Shown here in pieces: positions 7,601 through 10,705 of a stretch of 10,705 nt of DNA; the first letter of the stretch is position 1; every line of letters begins with the position of its first letter. Origin of the DNA: Bacteriovoracaceae bacterium (lineage in GTDB: Bacteria > Bdellovibrionota > Bacteriovoracia > Bacteriovoracales > Bacteriovoracaceae); contig CANEVK010000065.1 in the NCBI GenBank assembly GCA_947442115.1, positions 1 to 10,705 on the forward strand, read 5' to 3'. The notes below the pieces were generated by a model. The model saw only the letters and a list, made by a program, of their open reading frames with translations, ran no database searches and was not told the DNA's origin. The position numbers were made by a program, and so were the translations under genes.

Positions 7601-7785
7601 TAATCACCTGTAAGATAGAGAGAAATAGCATTGCCTTCAATCTTCAGGCAGAAGTCCCGGCTCATGGCCCCTTTGCGGATAAGCGCCCGAATCTTATCAT
7701 CATCCGTACAAGACAACTGGGTATTAGGCTCTTTTGCTTGAGCAAAACTGACAAGAATCAAGAGTAAATAGGTTATGATCTTCAT
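4633..7785 (-). CDS. Giant exported protein with interrupted OmpA-like domain and Cys-rich C-terminus
   Basis: The 1050-residue protein starts with a signal peptide (MKIITYLLLILVSFAQA). Residues 54-277 carry the landmarks of an OmpA-like peptidoglycan-binding domain, but spread over ~220 rather than ~100 residues: SLYLTGDYFKLGSDKSYVEP (55-74), AVGYADG (142-148, Asp147), NIYLAERRANTL (216-227, Arg223 in the usual N..L...RA pattern) and YRRGARLTMNV (267-277). Asp147 and Arg223 would be the diaminopimelate-binding pair. About 60 extra residues (152-211) sit between them. The rest matches no family I know. It has a Ser/Thr-rich linker (573-593), a CSGCDC cluster (821-826) and six cysteines at 954-1044. 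GGAGGAG precedes the start with short spacing. The gene is divergent from the 819-residue protein gene. Peptidoglycan binding in the periplasm is a moderate inference; the remaining function is unknown. Confidence 0.85.
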   Translation of the reverse strand: MKIITYLLLILVSFAQAKEPNTQLSCTDDDKIRALIRKGAMSRDFCLKIEGNAISLYLTGDYFKLGSDKSYVEPKGEIKQDVPNGMNHKGTVPATTTDIKTKKSVQDAQNSSGVFVKIVKKLLARLKDIKKTKKVEGISMEAVGYADGVRNIVSGYDANIQEKFFTAGDRTHLSDQGLTRVFKQSQFQQELAKPENQKDRFPVGKGFIDIINPVRNIYLAERRANTLMDLIFGNQFATEDIKEKKIIGYDSPSISTGDAFCRGYCTYRRGARLTMNVPELREVEAGEKAKKAIPAPMSSLKLDHYPRYLALNHASFVKDALSYLNTSGHPLRQAVDRLNMASSSGTTIQLMSRGKEGEADAKDPITTNFDKEDVVERYSILDTNKKERKAAQKKFQADVTNLRSQEIDFFKKYLYHSTGMTFTESEAYLHWSRLFFWTGLDLRDDPCKKGAKVIDINHGRIKKLNSMKPITVMLGPPSVGKVLVHKVLLDCEEILAEKYKSKQNVLKEGCKEVRNYIAETVSYDFLKLTPATQLDLCQESALAIDPAEQEQLDFAQKKAFLTLDSLYSSFIKPSSSTSTTNQMSLLANATTSAAKLFNQYFDTLEPQELAFVNSIIPSASARTIAKELNAQIKLLVESNKWNQEFRVDEDSPFLVKSDLDEQNLTNHTVQVSKQGGTTSIYNVFTTRMGNLWALKQHYNTYKDLSLYPIHGRLLVSDIFFNVKSLTTTENSNKAEIRGFFHTACKTGVVFKNDQKNTSFTYLSRVTPRTGYENLTSADAPFDEYDNIYSKASEVMKTNDKSMAPLTMIKVKHPSVYVIPNCSGCDCVKNDFVDKLYQETEKELSKKSMEFNLDLAEKFEKFLNEKAARLDFHSEFTYVDDPKAPADAKTKTKVPYKSYNSKNVLAKLKLEGEYLDSNYCIFSPIIPQAHSVGTGEAQGDLSKVETAETKPADNCSLIEFLNSTKDEKGEFVFPDVLTDNAAIDKIATYCKEISSGLGNLSLCNQRGQVCFGLPEEKFAPYKSTLCQQTALEVGSKKSAEDVTFCNLLNSD

Positions 7786-7868
7786 ACTCCTCCATTATGA
7801 ACCGCTTCACCTTTGAGTTCCATCAGTATGATTTTGCCTCTGATCGCCTTCTAATATTTTAAGTAAAA
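7786..7868. promoter_or_regulatory. Divergent promoter region between the two giant-protein genes
   Basis: These 83 bases separate the divergent start codons and must hold control signals for both genes, unless the plus-strand gene starts further in. GGAGGAG for the minus-strand gene is at 7793-7787, ending one base from its ATG (GGAGG itself ends 3 nt away). I see no consensus -35/-10 pair in either direction; TAATAT at 7852-7857 is the best plus-strand -10-like box. Sharing so short a region suggests that the two genes are co-regulated. Confidence 0.4.
7787..7793 (-). promoter_or_regulatory. Ribosome binding site GGAGGAG of the 1050-aa protein gene
   Basis: A near-perfect purine box lies immediately before ATG 7785-7783 on the minus strand. 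Spacing from GGAGG to the ATG is only 3 nt, shorter than usual. The signal peptide beginning at this ATG still makes the start convincing. Confidence 0.6.
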
Positions 7869-10328
7869 ATGTCGATAATGAGGTGTATGAACAATTTGAT
7901 TTTAAAGGTCTTTGCCCTTTTTCTGGCCCTTCTTCCAAGCCTTAGTGGCGCTTCGACCTTTGGCCTCAATTACTATTGTGGGTGCCGAGGAAAGTTGCAA
8001 CTCAACCCAGCTACTGGATTAATTGATTTTATGTCCGGCCCAGAATTCCCAAATTGTTCTCAAACTTTTGATCAGATCTATTACGACCCACAAAATGATA
8101 TTACCGGTGAATACAGTAAAGGCTTTGATCAACACACCCGTCAAAAAGACCAAGATGGAAGACCCATTTGCAATAGTACTGAAATTAAAGACTACCTTTC
8201 TTTATACAGAAAACTGCAAAAAGAAGGTGAAGATGTTCTAGAAACAAAAGTTGATGTGAATATCTGTGATGCTAATACCACTCATAAAGGTCAAAATGGA
8301 AAAGTCACTCAATGTCGTGAAGCCTTGGTTGATTTATTGGGAGAGCATGAGAAAGCTATTTATGATGCTTGCAAGGTGGATTTTAGAAATAGAGGAAAAA
8401 GTAAACAAATTGATCGCTGCGTGCGATCTGAGGCCTACCGGCTTTTGCTCGATACCAATGATGCAAAGTTTTATCATGATGTTTGTCCTAAAGATCCGCA
8501 ACAAGCACAACTTCTCTGCGTAAATAACATACGTTCAAAACTCGCCGATTCATATTTTAAAAAAGAAGTGGCCACCTGTACTGAGGTCAATGGCTTTAAT
8601 ACAGAAAACGCAGTGCGAATCTGTAAAGACGTTCTCATTTCAAAAATTTTAGCATTTTCAACAAATGATGAGCGCAACAAACTGCTCTCTTGTATCAATA
8701 CAGCAGTGGGTGAAGAAGCGATTAATAAATGTGTCTCAAGATTTCTGGCGCCTCAAGACGAAAAAGAAAAAGAAATGCTTGATGCCATCAGCGCAAAGTT
8801 TTGCCCTGAAAAAGATTTTCCCGCAGCTGATCTTCGCCAAAAATGTCTTGAAGATATATTACTCGAAAATCTTCAGGATTTTCCTCTCGATGAAAAATGT
8901 AAAGGTATTCAAGATCAAACTGAACAAAAAAAATGCCAAAGGCTGGCCCTCTACCAGAAGATGCTTAATTCTTCAAAAGGTGAAGTCTTTGACTGCTGGA
9001 GTCGAGAAAAATTTGATTCTATGAAAGATCGTGCCAAGTGTAGTGATCTTTCAAAAGACTCTCAGGAAGCTATTCAAAAGTGTCTGGCCATCGCTGAACC
9101 AGACTTGCAGATTCAATGCCTCGAGCAAGTTTCTCAAAGAAAAGATTTAAGTCTCAAAGGTCATGACATTGGATCCGAGGAAGCAGCGAAAGCTTTTGAG
9201 AAGATACTCAAAGATCTCGGTGTTGATACTGAGAGCTGTCAATCTTCTAAGAATAAATTTTCATGCCTCAAACAGCTCTATGATGCCTACAAAGCTCAAC
9301 AGGCAAGTGCCGCACAAGGGGCAGAATTAACTGGAATGAGCACACCCTTGGATCAATCGAAAACCGCGAATCTTCCGGGAATGGATTCAACTCAAAGTCA
9401 AGGAAGTGAGAATTTATCTAGCGGAAAGAAAGGCCTAAATGCCATAAAAGGACTTGGACCCAAGCTGGGTTTTACCATGTCTGGAGGACTATTTGCTCTC
9501 TTTAATAACATCAGACGTTCAATCAATTACCGCAAAAGTCCCTATGCAAGTTGCAAATGTATCGGGCAAACAGGGACACTGAGTGTTTTTGATCGAGTGA
9601 GACTTTTTTTAGGATCAAAGAAAATTGCCAAGGACTTAGATGCTAGTCAAATAAAAGATCAAAAAGAAAGCTTAGACAAGATGGCCGGCCATGATGAGAA
9701 GCAATCAAATAATATGCAAACAAGTGTTGCCGTCTCACAAGTGAAGACATCTCAGGCCGAACAATGTAAAGCACTTGCTATTCAAGAAATGCAAAAAGCA
9801 GAAGCTGAAAAGCTTCCACCTCCGACCTGTGGGAATAAGACCGTAGCAGAGATGACAAATCCAAAAACCAAGCTTTATGTGGATCAGATTCAAAATGCAC
9901 CCAATGCTTATTATGCCCAATTACTTTTTGAGGAATGGGATGAATATTTAAGTGGAAAAATATCTTCTCGCTCTCTAGATTCAATTGATCTTGAGGCATT
10001 AGTCAAGGAAGAGGAAGCAGAAGAGTTGAAAGAAACATATACCACGACGATTCAACTATACGGGTTCTTCATCTCTAGTGCTCATGCTTCTTCCGAAGTG
10101 GTAGGAATGCCTCTACAGGGAGCCGCCTTGAGTATGTTTAAAGAGTCTAAGATTGAGAAAAAGGATATGGATAAGGTCGTAACACCTTCACCTCAAGGTC
10201 AAAATCCAGTCACTGAGTCTGAAGCCGTTAAACAGGAAGGTAAAAGAGAGAATTCTGATTATCTTGGCATAATCTTAAGACTTCTTGATCAGGTAAAAAA
10301 ACTCAAATCTATAAAGGATAGTATGTGA
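7869..10328 (+). CDS. Large exported protein with ~10 tandem paired-cysteine units
   Basis: The 819-residue protein has a signal peptide whose hydrophobic core is LILKVFALFLALLPSLSGA (10-28). ATGs at 7869, 7878 and 7887 are all possible starts. None has good ribosome-binding spacing, and 7887 gives the most usual signal peptide. After an N-terminal YYCGCRGK (35-42), residues 133-466 carry cysteines in regular pairs: 133/149, 168/184, 206/217, 237/252, 275/288, 312/326, 344/356, 376/391, 405/417 and 457/466. Units repeat every ~30-38 residues except the last (52), as in a disulfide-stapled helical solenoid. A Gly/Ser/Gln-rich linker follows (~480-520), then a second CKC motif (562-564) and a Glu/Lys-rich C-terminal part with a hydrophobic patch (YGFFISSAHA, 731-740). 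No family is recognised. GLG1-type cysteine-rich repeats (PF00839) are a distant possibility. The next gene overlaps its stop, indicating an operon. Confidence 0.85.
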   Translation: MSIMRCMNNLILKVFALFLALLPSLSGASTFGLNYYCGCRGKLQLNPATGLIDFMSGPEFPNCSQTFDQIYYDPQNDITGEYSKGFDQHTRQKDQDGRPICNSTEIKDYLSLYRKLQKEGEDVLETKVDVNICDANTTHKGQNGKVTQCREALVDLLGEHEKAIYDACKVDFRNRGKSKQIDRCVRSEAYRLLLDTNDAKFYHDVCPKDPQQAQLLCVNNIRSKLADSYFKKEVATCTEVNGFNTENAVRICKDVLISKILAFSTNDERNKLLSCINTAVGEEAINKCVSRFLAPQDEKEKEMLDAISAKFCPEKDFPAADLRQKCLEDILLENLQDFPLDEKCKGIQDQTEQKKCQRLALYQKMLNSSKGEVFDCWSREKFDSMKDRAKCSDLSKDSQEAIQKCLAIAEPDLQIQCLEQVSQRKDLSLKGHDIGSEEAAKAFEKILKDLGVDTESCQSSKNKFSCLKQLYDAYKAQQASAAQGAELTGMSTPLDQSKTANLPGMDSTQSQGSENLSSGKKGLNAIKGLGPKLGFTMSGGLFALFNNIRRSINYRKSPYASCKCIGQTGTLSVFDRVRLFLGSKKIAKDLDASQIKDQKESLDKMAGHDEKQSNNMQTSVAVSQVKTSQAEQCKALAIQEMQKAEAEKLPPPTCGNKTVAEMTNPKTKLYVDQIQNAPNAYYAQLLFEEWDEYLSGKISSRSLDSIDLEALVKEEEAEELKETYTTTIQLYGFFISSAHASSEVVGMPLQGAALSMFKESKIEKKDMDKVVTPSPQGQNPVTESEAVKQEGKRENSDYLGIILRLLDQVKKLKSIKDSM
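10313..10318 (+). promoter_or_regulatory. Ribosome binding site deciding a GTG start
   Basis: AAAGGA, inside the end of the 819-residue protein gene, is 6 nt before GTG 10325. This spacing supports GTG as the start of the following exported protein gene, rather than an ATG further in. Confidence 0.6.
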
Positions 10329-10705
10329 GATTACTCCTATTACTATCCATACTTATTGCATCCCCGAATTCATTTTCTCAGGCCTGTCTTCAAGAAAACT
10401 TAGTGGTCGATCCCTCATGTAGCTGCCAAGCCAAGAATAACTGTTATAAATTTTTTTCCCCCGACTATCTTCAAGCTGTCAAAAAGGTAGCTGGCACAAA
10501 TCCAAAATTAGTGAAGGCCGTGGTGGAAAATCAAAAAGCAACAACCAGTGCCTTTAATAAAATCATGAGTAATAGATCTGTAAGCGGTCAGGAACTAGAG
10601 GCCATAAGAAAAGAAGCTGCCTTGCTTGAAAAATTGAACCAGAAGAGCCTTGCTTCCCTTAATACTCTCAGATCTAAAAATAAGAGACCACCGTTAAATC
10701 CAGAA
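10325..10705 (+). CDS. Unknown exported protein, N-terminal part (cut by right edge)
   Basis: The GTG at 10325 overlaps the TGA of the upstream gene (GTGA), the classic arrangement for translational coupling. The frame stays open to the window end, giving 127 codons of an incomplete protein. The translation begins with a signal peptide (MRLLLLLSILIASPNSFSQA) and then a Cys. The residues before that Cys (FSQA) fit signal peptidase I better than a lipobox, though a lipoprotein cannot be excluded. A short cysteine-rich start (DPSCSCQAKNNCYKFF, residues 32-47) is followed by a helical Lys/Glu/Ala-rich region without cysteines. No family is recognised. The CSC motif echoes CGC and CKC in the preceding protein and CDC in the divergent one, which suggests a shared pathway or complex. 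Confidence 0.8.
   Translation, partial: MRLLLLLSILIASPNSFSQACLQENLVVDPSCSCQAKNNCYKFFSPDYLQAVKKVAGTNPKLVKAVVENQKATTSAFNKIMSNRSVSGQELEAIRKEAALLEKLNQKSLASLNTLRSKNKRPPLNPE

Noticed and set aside
9735..9999. Overlapping minus-strand frames inside the 819-aa protein gene
   Set aside because: They are antisense shadows of a long, well-supported gene, with no start signals or recognisable protein features.
1..10705. CRISPR array, tRNA, rRNA, intact insertion sequence or phage module
   Set aside because: No regularly spaced repeats, cloverleaf-like GTTCRA-containing sequences, transposase or integrase motifs, or terminal inverted repeats were seen on either strand.

Overview
The window is AT-rich bacterial DNA dominated by genes for exported proteins. 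The genes have Gram-negative signatures: Sec signal peptides, a small outer-membrane barrel ending in Phe, a DUF2490 family protein and an OmpA-like peptidoglycan-binding motif. The many large, cysteine-rich, lineage-specific exported proteins and the codon style suggest a member of the Bdellovibrionota (Bacteriovorax/Peredibacter-like). That placement is inference: the window has no rRNA or universal marker gene.

Layout. (1) 1-427: the N-terminal part of an unknown exported protein on the minus strand, running off the left edge. (2) 428-1185: about 760 bases with no convincing intact gene. They hold decayed-looking minus-strand reading frames, a pair of TTGGGCCAA repeats 20 bp apart and a nested inverted repeat. 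(3) 1186-2232: a tiny exported protein with an almost wholly charged C-terminus, closed by a strong hairpin, then a small outer-membrane barrel protein. (4) 2371-3776: a beta-carbonic anhydrase gene followed after 14 nt by a DUF1275 (YoaK-like) membrane protein gene, very likely one operon. (5) 3871-4626: a DUF2490 protein, probably with its own promoter, converging with only 6 nt to spare on the next gene. (6) 4633-7785 (minus) and 7869 to the right edge (plus): a divergent pair of very large exported proteins around an 83-bp gap. A third exported protein gene follows the plus-strand one with a GTGA stop/start overlap and is cut by the right edge.

How the genes may work together. The carbonic anhydrase/DUF1275 unit is the one module with a clear enzymatic role (CO2/bicarbonate interconversion beside a membrane protein). 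The right half is the candidate for an undescribed system: a 1050-aa exported protein with an apparently interrupted OmpA-like domain, an 819-aa exported protein with about ten tandem paired-cysteine units, and a translationally coupled exported protein. All three carry Cys-x-Cys motifs. A periplasmic or cell-surface assembly held by disulfides and anchored to peptidoglycan is a reasonable hypothesis, but no function can be read directly from the sequence. No tRNA, rRNA, CRISPR array or intact insertion sequence was seen.
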